The notes: generated by a model from the sequence alone, not told the origin. DNA of 64,000 bases from Glutamicibacter sp. JL.03c (GCF_025854375.1 NZ_CP107575.1:2542001-2606000); one strand, 5' to 3'; counted from the first letter of the stretch, positions 43,946 to 53,124 are shown. Made by a program: numbers and translations.

Positions 43946-44049
43946 GCAGCTTTTCCCTTCCACTGAAAAGCGGGCGGCCGCGCACCTGGCCGCCACCACC
44001 ACACAAACGGTCGGTGTCGACCAAACCAGAACATGAGAGAATAACTGAC

Positions 44050-45573
44050 ATGGCGCGTGGCGATGGATTCTTAAATCACGACCTGCTTCCAGGCGAGAAG
44101 GGGCCGCAGGATGAATGCGGCGTTTTCGGCGTTTGGGCTCCCGGCGAAGAGGTTGCCAAACTGACCTACTACGGTCTGTATGCACTGCAGCACCGCGGGC
44201 AGGAATCGGCTGGCATTGCAACCAGTGATGGTGCCCGTATCAACGTCTACAAGGACATGGGCCTGGTCTCCCAGGTGTTCGACGAGAACACCTTGAACTC
44301 CATGCACGGCCAGCTGGCTGTCGGCCACTGCCGCTACTCCACCACCGGTGCCAGCCACTGGGCCAACGCGCAGCCTACCCTGGGCCCGACCCAGACCGGC
44401 ACCGTGGCCTTGGCCCACAACGGCAACCTCACCAACTCTGCCGACCTCGCTGACATGGTTCTTGCCAAGCAGCAGGCCGAAGGCGGCAAGGTCCGTGGCG
44501 AAATCGCCCAGGGAAACACCACCGACACCGCTTTGGTCACCGCGCTGCTGGCCGGCGTCGAGGGCCAGTCGCTGGAAGAAACCGCGCTGGAACTGCTGCC
44601 GAAGATCCACGGCGCCTTCTGCTTCGTGTTCATGAACGAAGACACCCTCTACGCAGCCCGCGATCCTCACGGCGTGCGCCCGCTGGTCCTGGGCCGCTTG
44701 AACCGCGGCTGGGTGGTCGCCTCCGAGCAGCCGGCACTGGCTACCGTGGGCGCATCGTTCATCCGCGAAATCGAGCCAGGCGAAATGATCGCCATCGATG
44801 AAAACGGCGTGCGCTCCACCCGCTTCGCCGAAGCCACCCCCAAGGGCTGCGTTTTCGAGTACGTCTACCTGGCTCGCCCGGATGCCGCTATCGCCGGCCG
44901 CTCGGTGTACGAGTCCCGCGTGGAAATGGGCCGGCAGCTGGCCCGCGAGAACAACGCGGAAGCCGACATCGTCATCCCGGTTCCAGAATCCGGCACCCCG
45001 GCGGCCATCGGCTACGCCGAGGAATCCGGCATTCCCTTCACCCACGGCTTCGTGAAGAACGCCTATGTGGGCCGCACCTTCATCCAGCCGTCGCAGACCT
45101 TGCGCCAGCTGGGCATCAAGCTCAAGCTCAACGCCCTGGAAACCGTGCTGCGCGGCAAGCGCGTAGTGGTCGTGGATGACTCGATCGTGCGCGGCAACAC
45201 CCAGCGCGCCGTGGTGCGCATGCTGCGGGAAGCCGGCGCCTCCGAGGTGCATGTGAAGATCTCCTCGCCTCCAGTGAAGTGGCCTTGCTTCTACGGCATC
45301 GACTTCGCTTCGCGCGCCGAGCTGATCGCCAATGGCGCTGCCGTGGACGAGATCGCGACCTCCATCGGCGCGGACTCGCTCGCCTACATCTCGGAAGACG
45401 GCATGATCGAAGCCACCCGCCAGCCACGCGAGCGTCTGTGCACCGCGTGCTTCACCGGTGACTACCCGATCGCGTTGCCGCATGAGGAACGCCGCGGCAA
45501 GAACCTGCTGGAGCGCGGCAACCAGCCAGGTTGCGAGCCCGGCCCGGATTCCGAATTCGAAAACGTCAGCTAA
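44050..45573 (+). CDS. purF: Amidophosphoribosyltransferase
   Basis: This enzyme performs the first committed step of purine synthesis, transferring the amide nitrogen of glutamine to PRPP. The 507-residue protein has the glutaminase domain first. The nucleophile would be the Cys in KGPQDECGVFGVW (residue about 22), exposed after a propeptide is removed, as in the Bacillus-type enzymes. The following QHRGQESAGIAT and HNGNLTN match the domain. The PRPP loop RVVVVDDSIVRGNTQ near residue 377 is in the phosphoribosyltransferase domain. The C-terminal cysteines CTACFTGDYP fit a [4Fe-4S] cluster site of the Bacillus type. I chose the ATG at 44050 with GAGAGA before it. Confidence 0.96.
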   Translation: MARGDGFLNHDLLPGEKGPQDECGVFGVWAPGEEVAKLTYYGLYALQHRGQESAGIATSDGARINVYKDMGLVSQVFDENTLNSMHGQLAVGHCRYSTTGASHWANAQPTLGPTQTGTVALAHNGNLTNSADLADMVLAKQQAEGGKVRGEIAQGNTTDTALVTALLAGVEGQSLEETALELLPKIHGAFCFVFMNEDTLYAARDPHGVRPLVLGRLNRGWVVASEQPALATVGASFIREIEPGEMIAIDENGVRSTRFAEATPKGCVFEYVYLARPDAAIAGRSVYESRVEMGRQLARENNAEADIVIPVPESGTPAAIGYAEESGIPFTHGFVKNAYVGRTFIQPSQTLRQLGIKLKLNALETVLRGKRVVVVDDSIVRGNTQRAVVRMLREAGASEVHVKISSPPVKWPCFYGIDFASRAELIANGAAVDEIATSIGADSLAYISEDGMIEATRQPRERLCTACFTGDYPIALPHEERRGKNLLERGNQPGCEPGPDSEFENVS

Positions 45574-45649
45574 TCCCCTTCTCCCCACTTACCTCGTTGC
45601 AAGCGGCACCGGAGAACCGGTGCTCACGACAGAAAAGGAACCCTCTGCC

Positions 45650-46789
45650 ATGAGCGGCAATGATCAGCCAACTTCCATCACCTATGCCGGTGCCGGCGTT
45701 GACGTTGAGGCCGGTGACCGTGCCGTTGAGTTGATGAAGGGCGCGATCAAGGCGACGCATACTTCGGGTGTTGTCGGAGGCGTGGGCGGTTTCGCCGGGC
45801 TCTTCGATGTCTCCTTCCTGACCGGCTACAAGAAGCCTTACCTGGCGACCTCCACCGATGGCGTGGGCACCAAGGTGGCCATCGCCCAGAAGCTGGACAT
45901 CCACGACACCATCGGCCAGGACCTGGTCGGCATGGTGGTTGATGACATCGTCGTAGTGGGCGCCAAGCCGCTGTTCATGACCGACTACATCGCCACCGGC
46001 AAGGTTGTCCCCGAGCGCATCGCCGACATCGTGCGCGGCATCGCCGAGGGGTGCAAGCTCGCTGGCACCGCGCTGGTGGGCGGAGAAACAGCTGAGCACC
46101 CAGGCCTGCTGGCCGAGGACGAATACGATGTTGCCGGTGCCGCCACCGGTGTCATCGAAGCGGATCAGCTGCTGGGCCCGGAGCGCGTGAAGGCTGGCGA
46201 CGTCGTCATCGGCATGGCTTCCTCGGGAATCCACTCCAACGGCTACTCGCTGGTGCGCCGCGTGATCGCCCACGCCCAGTGGGAACTGGACCGCGAGGTG
46301 GCCGAGTTCGGCAAGACCCTGGGCCAGGAGCTGCTGGTTCCAACCCGCATCTACACCAGCGCCTGCCTGGATCTGATTGGCGAGTTGAACGACGGCGAGA
46401 ACTTCGGCGTGCACGGCTTCAGCCACGTCACCGGCGGCGGCTTGGCTGCCAACCTTGCTCGCGTGCTGCCACAGGGCCTGATGGCTCGCGTGGATCGCTC
46501 CACCTGGGCCCTGCCTGCGGTCTTCTCCACCATTGCGCAGCTGGGCAACGTGCCGCAGCCGGATCTGGAGCGCACCTTGAATCTGGGCGTTGGCATGGTG
46601 GCCATCGTGGACCAGACCGTGGCAGACCGCGCCGTGCAGCTGCTGAACGGCGCTGGCATGGGCGCATGGGTCATGGGACAGGTTGAGAACCTGGATCCAT
46701 CGGCCTCCGATGCCGGCTTGGACTTTGTCCAGGGCGCCAAGGGCGTTGACGGTGGCGCTGTGCTGCTGACCGGAGCCTACGCCAAGTAG
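45650..46789 (+). CDS. purM: AIR synthetase (phosphoribosylformylglycinamidine cyclo-ligase)
   Basis: This enzyme closes the imidazole ring in purine synthesis, with ATP. The 379-residue protein contains TYAGAGVDVEAGDRAVELMK at the N-terminus, TSTDGVGTKVAIAQKLD near residue 70, the glycine-rich GETAEHPGLLAEDEYDVAGA near 147, and the C-terminal GFSHVTGGGLAANLARVLP near 268. It lacks the extension of fused eukaryotic enzymes. AAAAGGAA lies upstream of the ATG at 45650. It follows purF by 76 bp, with a small GCACCGG/CCGGTGC hairpin between. A terminator follows the gene. Confidence 0.96.
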   Translation: MSGNDQPTSITYAGAGVDVEAGDRAVELMKGAIKATHTSGVVGGVGGFAGLFDVSFLTGYKKPYLATSTDGVGTKVAIAQKLDIHDTIGQDLVGMVVDDIVVVGAKPLFMTDYIATGKVVPERIADIVRGIAEGCKLAGTALVGGETAEHPGLLAEDEYDVAGAATGVIEADQLLGPERVKAGDVVIGMASSGIHSNGYSLVRRVIAHAQWELDREVAEFGKTLGQELLVPTRIYTSACLDLIGELNDGENFGVHGFSHVTGGGLAANLARVLPQGLMARVDRSTWALPAVFSTIAQLGNVPQPDLERTLNLGVGMVAIVDQTVADRAVQLLNGAGMGAWVMGQVENLDPSASDAGLDFVQGAKGVDGGAVLLTGAYAK

Positions 46790-46810
46790 TAGTAGTTCTT
46801 TCCCGTACGC

Positions 46811-46849
46811 AGCAATGCACCGCGCTGGAATCCAGTGCGGTGCATTGCT
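46811..46849. terminator. Bidirectional terminator between purM and the sirtuin gene
   Basis: A 13-bp perfect stem pairs 46811-46823 with 46837-46849, extended inside by CTGG/CCAG. The genes on both sides are convergent. The T run is weak on both strands. Confidence 0.78.
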
Positions 46850-46857
46850 AATTTAAT

Positions 46858-47778
46858 CTAGTCCAGTAGACTCAGCGCCATCTCCAGCGGAACTCGCCAG
46901 CGCCAGGTCGCCTTCTGCTCCCCGCGCACATGCCCATTGGTAATCAGCGCTACCGGCAGTTCCCTTTTCACGAAGTTCAGCAGGACCTTGTAGCCGCTCA
47001 TCACTGCCAGAGAGGATCCGAGGACCAGCAGGGAGCTGGATTCGGCCTCCAGTGCGGACATGAGCTCTTTGCGCTCGGCGGGGACGCTCTCGCCGAAGTA
47101 CACGACGTCGGGTTTCAGCGCGAAGGAATCGCAGTTCAGGCAGCGGACCATGACGAACTGGTCGATCAGATGCTGCGGGAGCTCCACGTCGCCGTCCGGG
47201 TTCACCGCAGAGGGGTCGATCTCCACCGCTTCGAGGTAGCCCTCATTGGCTGCTTCCAGGCGTACGTCGAAGTCCCGGCGGTCTTCGCTGAAGCCGCAGT
47301 TCAGGCAGCGGACCGTTGAGAGGTCACCATGGACCGGGATCACTCGTTGCGAACCGGCCTGCTGATGCAGGCCATCCACATTCTGCGTGATGATGCCGGT
47401 GATTTTTCCTTCGTGCTCCCAGCGCGCCAGCCGGCGGTGGATCTGATTGGGCTCTGCCTTGTCCATATGGCGCCAGCCGACGTAGCCTCGGGCCCAGTAG
47501 CGTTGGCGAGCCTCGGGGCGGTAGCGGAATTCCTGGTAGGTCATCGGGCGATGCCGTTGCAGCGAGCCATGGGGGCCGCGGTAGTCAGGGATGCCGGAGT
47601 CCGTGGAGACGCCCGCACCGGTGACTACCAAAACGTTGCCTGCGTCGAGCATTTGCTGGACACCGGCACGCGCTTCGTCTTGTGGTGACTCGGGGGCCTG
47701 TTCCTCCACTATGCGCTGCATCGAGCGGATCGCTGAGTGATGGGCCATCTGGATGGCTAGCTCTTCTTTGGTACTCAC
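46858..47778 (-). CDS. Sir2-family NAD-dependent protein deacylase
   Basis: This is a 306-residue sirtuin. The NAD-binding segments are VVTGAGVSTDSGIPDYRGPH (about residue 50-69), GIITQNVDGLHQQAGS (about 125) and IPVHGDLSTVRC, whose His is the general base. The zinc site is C-x2-C in VRCLNCG and a second C-x2-C in VRCLNCDSF, and the late LVLGSSLAVMSGYK is the Rossmann strand. I chose the GTG at 47778 because GAGGTGGAAC precedes it. The ATG at 47817 would add 13 residues. The enzyme removes acyl groups from lysines, and Acs is the best known bacterial substrate. It is larger than CobB and has an insertion between the two cysteine pairs of about 50 residues, rich in acidic residues. Alone on its strand, convergent with purM. 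Confidence 0.93.
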   Translation of the reverse strand: MSTKEELAIQMAHHSAIRSMQRIVEEQAPESPQDEARAGVQQMLDAGNVLVVTGAGVSTDSGIPDYRGPHGSLQRHRPMTYQEFRYRPEARQRYWARGYVGWRHMDKAEPNQIHRRLARWEHEGKITGIITQNVDGLHQQAGSQRVIPVHGDLSTVRCLNCGFSEDRRDFDVRLEAANEGYLEAVEIDPSAVNPDGDVELPQHLIDQFVMVRCLNCDSFALKPDVVYFGESVPAERKELMSALEAESSSLLVLGSSLAVMSGYKVLLNFVKRELPVALITNGHVRGEQKATWRWRVPLEMALSLLD

Positions 47779-47939
47779 GTTCCACCTCATGCTTGTTGGA
47801 CACGACAAAGGCCGCAACGACTTAAAGCTAATCTAGCTTAGTCGCTGCGGCATGTCGCAAAATGTACTGAAGAGCTGTACCACTGCGTGCTCAAGGTGTG
47901 GCACTCCGAGCCAAGAACTCCCGGTCTCAGAAAAGGATC

Positions 47940-48158
47940 TTAATCCTCGTCGTCGTCTCGCGAGTACTTCTTAGTCAGCTCGTCGTAATCCGAATATTCT
48001 TCGTCATACGATGAATCATTACGCTCGGTGTTCTGAGCATGATGATCGGACTGAACGCCCAATTCGCGTTCAAGTGCCGAAAGGTCAGTGGACGGCGAGT
48101 AGTACTTGATATCTCGCGCCTGACGCTGTGCTTTAGCCTTTTGACGGCCGCGCCCCAT
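47940..48158 (-). CDS. DUF3073 family small protein
   Basis: This is a 72-residue protein with a basic N-terminus MGRGRQKAKAQRQARDIKYY (residues 1-20), then SPSTDLSALERELG, and an acidic tail (DEEYSDYDELTKKYSRDDDED, 21 residues quoted only by its pattern: D/E, Y and K rich). DUF3073 is an actinobacterial family without known function. The basic head and acid tail suggest binding to nucleic acid or protein complexes, which is inference. I chose the ATG at 48158 because GAGGGGG precedes it. The upstream part of the frame has no family similarity. It stands alone. Confidence 0.85.
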   Translation of the reverse strand: MGRGRQKAKAQRQARDIKYYSPSTDLSALERELGVQSDHHAQNTERNDSSYDEEYSDYDELTKKYSRDDDED

Positions 48159-48380
48159 GGCGTGACCCCCTCTTTTCAGTAGAGTCGGGAGGTGGTCCAT
48201 CTAATTAGATGAAGGCCCCCGAATATGTGATCAGTTCTTTCGTAATTAAAGGTTAACATGATTCACCGGCGAGCGCTGAACGCAACACTCGTCGATACCG
48301 CTAGACTGTCAATTAGTCCAACGACTATGTATTGAGCTGGCCAATAACTGTTTGCCCCCAACGACGAAGGAGCTCAGCAG

Positions 48381-49049
48381 GTGGTGGAAGAGAATCTGCC
48401 CGAGCCGCAGGCGGCTTTACCGCCATTGCAGCCCGAACCGGAAAAGCCCAAGCGGCATGGTGGCCAATGGGCCCTAATGATCATTGCTGTTTTGGCGCTG
48501 GCTGCTGCCGTGGTCTTCTTGGTGTTGCGCATCATAGATCCCCCCGCTTCGCCCGTTGCGAACAATGTGGAACGCAATGAAAACCCCGGCCTTGATGGCA
48601 TCATCGCCACGGAAATGCCCCCTGTCCAATTGCAGCTCGGTGATTGCCTGCGTGGCTTCAACTCGCCGTTGGATCCGCAAACCGTGGTCACTTGCGATTC
48701 GGCGCATAATGCCCAGATGATCGGGTCCTTCGAAGTGACTGGCACCGATTACCCGGGCGCTGGCGAATTGCTGACGCAGTCCGAGGATCTGTGCAAGTCA
48801 GTCTCGCTCGATCCGAGCGCCGGGCTGGATTCCACCTGGACGTATCACTTCTCGCGTCCTTCGGAGAGCACTTGGGACCAGGGCGACCGCGCCGTGTCCT
48901 GTTTCTTGAGCTTGAAGGAAGGGAACGTGCGATCCTCGCTGTTGCCACCGGAAGCCACCGATGATGCTGCTGACGGCGATGTGGCTAAGCCTGAGGACCA
49001 GGGCGATGAGGCATCGAGCTCCAAGGCCGAAGAGACCACTGAAAGCTGA
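48381..49049 (+). CDS. Membrane-anchored septum-formation-like protein
   Basis: This is a 222-residue protein with a proline-rich cytoplasmic N-terminus (residues 1-28), one membrane helix (about 30-52, LMIIAVLALAAAVVFLVLRI) and an extracellular domain similar to the Septum_form family (PF13845). Supporting pattern: LQLGDCLRGF, TCDSAHNAQMIGSFEV, SEDLCKSV and DQGDRAVSCFLSL, which give four cysteines with the family spacing and the H-x-x-Q-x-I-G motif. The tail is Asp/Glu/Ser rich. The GTG at 48381 has AAGGAG eight bases upstream. It is followed by a terminator shared with convergent clpB. Its role in cell division is inferred from family name only. Confidence 0.8.
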   Translation: MVEENLPEPQAALPPLQPEPEKPKRHGGQWALMIIAVLALAAAVVFLVLRIIDPPASPVANNVERNENPGLDGIIATEMPPVQLQLGDCLRGFNSPLDPQTVVTCDSAHNAQMIGSFEVTGTDYPGAGELLTQSEDLCKSVSLDPSAGLDSTWTYHFSRPSESTWDQGDRAVSCFLSLKEGNVRSSLLPPEATDDAADGDVAKPEDQGDEASSSKAEETTES

Positions 49050-49068
49050 TCAGTTCCAGAGCTTACGG

Positions 49069-49108
49069 GAGAAGGGCATGAACAGGTTTTTCTGTTCATG
49101 CCCTTCTC
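49069..49108. terminator. Bidirectional terminator between the septum-formation-like gene and clpB
   Basis: A perfect stem of about 17 bp pairs 49069-49085 with 49092-49108 around GTTTTT, followed by a short T stretch. Confidence 0.88.
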
Positions 49109-49118
49109 TTGCCTTGGA

Positions 49119-51707
49119 CTAGCCCTTCTTCAGGACCTTCAGCTGGTCACCCAGCTCATCGAGAGTCACGTGAACGGTGTCCCCATCTTGCACGGTGCCA
49201 GCAAGGATTTCCTTGGCCAGCCGGTCACCGATCTCGCGCTGAACCAGCCGGCGCAGCGGCCGGGCGCCATAGGCAGGATCGTAGCCGGTCAAGGCCAGCC
49301 ATTCGCTGGCCGCCTGATCCACATCCAAGGTCAGCCGGCGTTCTGTCAGGCGTTCGGAGAGCAGATCAATCTGGAGTTTCACGATGTTTCCCAGCTCTTC
49401 AATGCTCAGCGGATCGAAGAGGATCACCTCGTCGAGACGATTCAGGAACTCCGGCTTGAACGAAGCGTTGACGACGTTCATCACCGCGCTCTTCTTGGCC
49501 TCGTCTTCCAAGGCCGCATCCACCAGGAACTGCGACCCCAGGTTGGAGGTGAGGATCAGGATGGTGTTCCTGAAGTCCACGGTGCGACCCTGGCCATCGG
49601 TGAGGCGGCCATCGTCGAGTACCTGCAGCAAGATGTCGAAGACCTCGGGGTGCGCTTTCTCCACCTCGTCGAGCAGGATCACCGAGTAGGGGCGGCGGCG
49701 CACCGCCTCGGTGAGCTGTCCGCCTTCCTCGTAGCCTACATAGCCGGGAGGGGCACCGACCAGTCGGGAGACCGCATGCTTCTCGGAGTATTCAGACATG
49801 TCGATGCGCACCATGGCGCGCGGGTCATCAAAGAGGAAGTCCGCCAGGGACTTCGCCAGCTCGGTCTTGCCCACGCCTGTTGGGCCAAGGAACAGGAAGG
49901 AACCGGTGGGGCGGTTCGGATCTGCGATGCCGGCCCGGGTGCGGCGCACGGCATCAGATACGGCAGCCACGGCTTGCTTCTGCCCCATCAGCCGTTGGCC
50001 GATGATCTCTTCCATGTCCAGCAGTTTCTGGCTCTCGCCTTGCAACATGCGGCCAGCTGGGATTCCGGTCCATGCCGATATCACCTCGGCAATGTCATCC
50101 GCGGTCACTTCCTCGGCAACCATGCTCGGCTGCGCAGAGCGGTCCGCTTCGGCCTGGGCCGCGGCTTCGAGTTCTTTCTGCAACGCCGGGATCTCGCCAT
50201 AGAGCAGGCGGGATGCTTTCTCCAAGTCGCCTTCACGCTGGGCCTTGTCTGCCTGGCCTCGCAGTTCATCGAGTTTGACCTTCAGATCACCGACACGGTT
50301 CAGTCCGGCCTTTTCGGATTCCCATTGCGAGTTCATCGCATCGAGCTTTTCCTTCTTGTCGGCCATGTCCTTGCGCAAGGCTTCCAGGCGTTCCACCGAG
50401 GCTGGATCCGTCTCATCAGACAGGGCCAGTTCTTCCATGGTCAGCCGGTCCACTTCACGGCGCAGCTCATCGATCTCCTCCGGGGCGGAGTCGATCTCCA
50501 TGCGCAGTCGGCTTGCCGCTTCGTCGACCAGGTCAATGGCCTTGTCCGGCAGCTGCCGTCCGGAGATGTAGCGGTTGGACAGCGACGCGGCTGCGACCAG
50601 CGCGGAGTCGGCGATGGACACCTTGTGGTGGGCTTCGTAGCGTTCCTTGAGCCCGCGGAGGATGGCGATGGTGTCATCCACGCTAGGCTCCCCGACATAC
50701 ACTTGGGCGAAGCGGCGTTCGAGCGCCGGGTCCTTCTCGATGTTCTCCCGGTACTCGTCCAAGGTGGTGGCACCGATCAAGCGAAGCTCGCCTCGGGCCA
50801 GCATGGGCTTGAGCATATTGCCTGCGTCCATGGCTCCTTCTGAAGCGCCAGCGCCAACCACCGTGTGGATCTCATCGATGAAGGTCACGATCTGGCCGTC
50901 GGAGGATTTGATCTCTTCCAGCACCGCCTTGAGCCGCTCCTCGAATTCGCCGCGGTATTTCGCGCCGGCAACCATCGCTCCCAGATCCAGGGAAATCAGC
51001 GTCTTGCCTCGCAACGACTCCGGCACGTCGCCAGCGATCATGCGCTGGGCGAGGCCCTCGACTACGGCGGTCTTGCCAACACCGGGTTCGCCAATGAGCA
51101 CGGGGTTGTTCTTCGTGCGGCGAGAAAGCACCTGGACCACACGACGGATTTCGCGGTCGCGTCCGATAACCGGGTCCAGTTTGCCCGAGCGCGCCAGTGC
51201 GGTCATGTCCGTGCCGAACTTTTCCAGAGATTGGAAGGTTGCCTCAGGATTCGGATTATCGACCTTGCGGTCGCCCCGGATGGTAGGCAGGGTCCCTACC
51301 AGCAGTTCGCGGGTGGCTCCGAATTCGCGCATGGCTTCGCCGGCCTTGGTCTGGTCGGCAGCGAGGGCAATGAGCAGATGCTCGGTGGACACGTAGGTGT
51401 CGCCCATTTCGGTGGCGGTTTCCTGGGCATTGCTGACCACCTGCAGAAGCTGGCGCGAGAACTGCGCCTGGGCTACGGAGCTGCCTGAGCTTGAAGGCAA
51501 CGCGTTGATGGCGGCGCTGGCCTTGACTGAGAGCGCATCAACATCAAGCCCCGCCGTTTTCAGCAAGGCAACAGCGACCGAGTCGCGCTGGTCCAGCAGT
51601 GCCTTCAACAGGTGCGCAGGTTCAATCTGCGGGTTGCCTGCCGTTGAGGCGTTCATGCCGGAAGCTGAGAGGGCCTCTTGGCTCTTGGTGGTGAGTTTGG
51701 TGTCCAC
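49119..51707 (-). CDS. clpB: ATP-dependent disaggregase ClpB
   Basis: This Hsp100 chaperone resolubilizes protein aggregates with DnaK. The 862-residue protein has the Clp-N domain (residues 1-140, [13 protein letters not shown]), nucleotide-binding domain 1 (Walker [16 protein letters not shown] near 203, Walker [17 protein letters not shown]), the coiled-coil middle domain (about 400-520, [18 protein letters not shown]), and nucleotide-binding domain 2 (Walker [18 protein letters not shown] near 605, Walker [15 protein letters not shown]). The start is the GTG at 51707 ([10 protein letters not shown]), with AAAGGA five bases before it. The ATG at 51713 is directly adjacent to that site. A HAIR operator upstream makes it part of the HspR regulon. 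Confidence 0.97.
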   Translation of the reverse strand: MDTKLTTKSQEALSASGMNASTAGNPQIEPAHLLKALLDQRDSVAVALLKTAGLDVDALSVKASAAINALPSSSGSSVAQAQFSRQLLQVVSNAQETATEMGDTYVSTEHLLIALAADQTKAGEAMREFGATRELLVGTLPTIRGDRKVDNPNPEATFQSLEKFGTDMTALARSGKLDPVIGRDREIRRVVQVLSRRTKNNPVLIGEPGVGKTAVVEGLAQRMIAGDVPESLRGKTLISLDLGAMVAGAKYRGEFEERLKAVLEEIKSSDGQIVTFIDEIHTVVGAGASEGAMDAGNMLKPMLARGELRLIGATTLDEYRENIEKDPALERRFAQVYVGEPSVDDTIAILRGLKERYEAHHKVSIADSALVAAASLSNRYISGRQLPDKAIDLVDEAASRLRMEIDSAPEEIDELRREVDRLTMEELALSDETDPASVERLEALRKDMADKKEKLDAMNSQWESEKAGLNRVGDLKVKLDELRGQADKAQREGDLEKASRLLYGEIPALQKELEAAAQAEADRSAQPSMVAEEVTADDIAEVISAWTGIPAGRMLQGESQKLLDMEEIIGQRLMGQKQAVAAVSDAVRRTRAGIADPNRPTGSFLFLGPTGVGKTELAKSLADFLFDDPRAMVRIDMSEYSEKHAVSRLVGAPPGYVGYEEGGQLTEAVRRRPYSVILLDEVEKAHPEVFDILLQVLDDGRLTDGQGRTVDFRNTILILTSNLGSQFLVDAALEDEAKKSAVMNVVNASFKPEFLNRLDEVILFDPLSIEELGNIVKLQIDLLSERLTERRLTLDVDQAASEWLALTGYDPAYGARPLRRLVQREIGDRLAKEILAGTVQDGDTVHVTLDELGDQLKVLKKG

Positions 51708-51741
51708 GCGCATCCTTTCCCTTGTTGGGTGAACCCATAAA

Positions 51742-51762
51742 CTTGAGTGTACTTAACTCAAC
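51742..51762. promoter_or_regulatory. HAIR element (HspR operator) upstream of clpB
   Basis: CTTGAGT, seven spacer bases, ACTCAAC matches the HAIR consensus CTTGAGT-N7-ACTCAAG at 13 of 14 fixed positions. It lies 35 bp before the clpB start codon. The minus-strand copy contains TTGAGT, which could double as a -35 hexamer. Confidence 0.85.
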
Positions 51763-51876
51763 TCTACTCGCAGTCATCTTATTCCGCCTAGAGCCAGATT
51801 TCTGGTGATTATTTTGATCCTTGGCCCATGCCGGGATAACTCTGCATACACGCTGTTCACCGCGTTAGGATGAGGC

Positions 51877-52374
51877 ATGCCGAACCCAGATTCACAGGAC
51901 ATCTATCAGCTCGATTACGACAGCATGGCCAAGGTGTTTATCGACCAGCACCGGCAGATGCTCATGACGTGCCTTGACGGCCTGACCGAAGAGGAAGCAC
52001 GGGCGAACCTGGTTGAATCCAAGACCACGCTGCTCGGATTGGTCAAGCACGCGACGTTCGTCGAACGAGTTTGGTTCGGAGAAGCGGCTACTGGCAGGGA
52101 CCGTTCGCAATTGGGTATCGCGGCAACCCCGGACAGCTCGTTTGCCTTGAAGACCACGGACACCATCGAATCCGTGCAATTCGACTATGCGCTGGCCGTC
52201 GAAGAATCCCGCCAAGTACTGAACGACAAGACGGGAGACGACGTCTTCCAGGGAAACCGCCGGGGGTCGTTGCCTGTCCGTTGGGTGTTATTGCATATGC
52301 TGCGTGAGTTGGCACAGCACTGCGGACACGCGGATATCCTGCGGGAACAGATCTTGACTTCACGAAAGCAGTAG
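51877..52374 (+). CDS. DinB/DUF664-family protein
   Basis: This is a 165-residue four-helix-bundle protein of the DinB superfamily. The pattern of metal-binding histidines appears as LGLVKHATFVERVW (about residue 58) and LLHMLRELAQHCGHADILRE near residue 140 (H-x3-E/H-x-x-H). Members of DUF664 include thiol transferases that use mycothiol or bacillithiol, and that may apply here, but the substrate cannot be read. It is divergent from clpB across about 110 bp, and followed by a region of about 600 bp without a clear gene. Confidence 0.82.
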   Translation: MPNPDSQDIYQLDYDSMAKVFIDQHRQMLMTCLDGLTEEEARANLVESKTTLLGLVKHATFVERVWFGEAATGRDRSQLGIAATPDSSFALKTTDTIESVQFDYALAVEESRQVLNDKTGDDVFQGNRRGSLPVRWVLLHMLRELAQHCGHADILREQILTSRKQ

Positions 52375-52983
52375 TACCAGAAGCCAGAGCTGGACTTCGA
52401 AGAGGTCCTCGGCTGCACTCCCCACTTGCCACGAAACATCTGCCGGCGTGGCTGAAGAGAAACACAGCAGGCAGCTGTCCAGGCCTCTCCAGCACCATGG
52501 CCATGGAGCATCACGCGCGCAGATGCCGACGATGCAATGGGGAGCCCCGACGCAATGCTCTGCCAGATCCAAAGAATGGGTATTTACCTTGACGCACCCG
52601 GCTCCGGGCAACGTCAGCTGGGCCGGGGTCCAATGGAGACCCTGCGTGACTCCCAACCGCTCGACGGTATCGGGCAGACCCGTCGGTGCCGAACCTCCTG
52701 GCCATGACTTCGGGCGTCAAGCCCTGCTCCGGGAAGACTTTCGGTCAAGTCCGCAGCGGGTAAGCCCTCGTATTGGTGGGCTCCAAGCTACTGCAGCCTA
52801 CCGCGGGCCGGACTGAGCCCTGGACTACGAAACCATGGCCATCGGGATCCGCACGACGTAGCAACGAATTAAATTGCCTTCAGTGCCTACCCAAGGGATC
52901 GGTAACGAAGTACATTACAGATCACAACGACATTTAAGGACTAGAACTTTCCCCAGAACCCCGATCAAGTTAGGCTGGAAGCA
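52375..52983. other. About 600 bp without a recognizable gene
   Basis: The stretch contains short open frames on both strands. A minus-strand frame at 52360-52656 shows GC-rich third positions over about 50 codons, as in neighbouring genes, and a second short frame at 52511-52720 continues in another frame. Together these could be a decayed gene, but I recognize no family and no start with a good ribosome binding site. No RNA gene was seen here. Confidence 0.5.
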
Positions 52984-53110
52984 CGTAAGGGAGTATTCCT
53001 AAGCGCTTGACCCGTCAATACGTAGATCTTCATGGATCCACCGGGTTTTGCGGCCAGCCATCGTGCGGGCGAAGAGACTTACTCGACAGCGTGCTTGCGC
53101 GCCTTACGAA
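52984..53110 (+). ncRNA. yybP-ykoY (manganese) riboswitch upstream of the TerC gene
   Basis: The conserved parts of the Mn2+ riboswitch can be followed: a closing helix P1 (GTAAG 52985-52989 with CTTAC 53078-53082), the L1 element GGGAGTA (52989-52995), CGTCAATACG (53013-53022), a stem GTAGATC/GGATCCAC around a short loop, CCACCGGGT (53038-53046), and GCGAAGAGAC (53069-53078) just before the 3' strand of P1. CGTCAATaCG and CCACCGG match the sequence of the Lactococcus type as I recall it. A second CCTTACG strand (53102-53108) can pair with CGTAAGG (52984-52990) and compete with P1. The TerC gene begins 16 bases later. A known target class of this riboswitch is the TerC family. Confidence 0.85.
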
Positions 53111-53124
53111 AGTAGGAAACCCTT

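Noticed and set aside
44071-45588. Long minus-strand open frame of 505 codons
   Set aside because: It is the antisense of purF, with no family signature.
52448-52816. Plus-strand open frame of 122 codons
   Set aside because: It has no recognized family and no ribosome binding site. It is treated as part of the gene-poor region.
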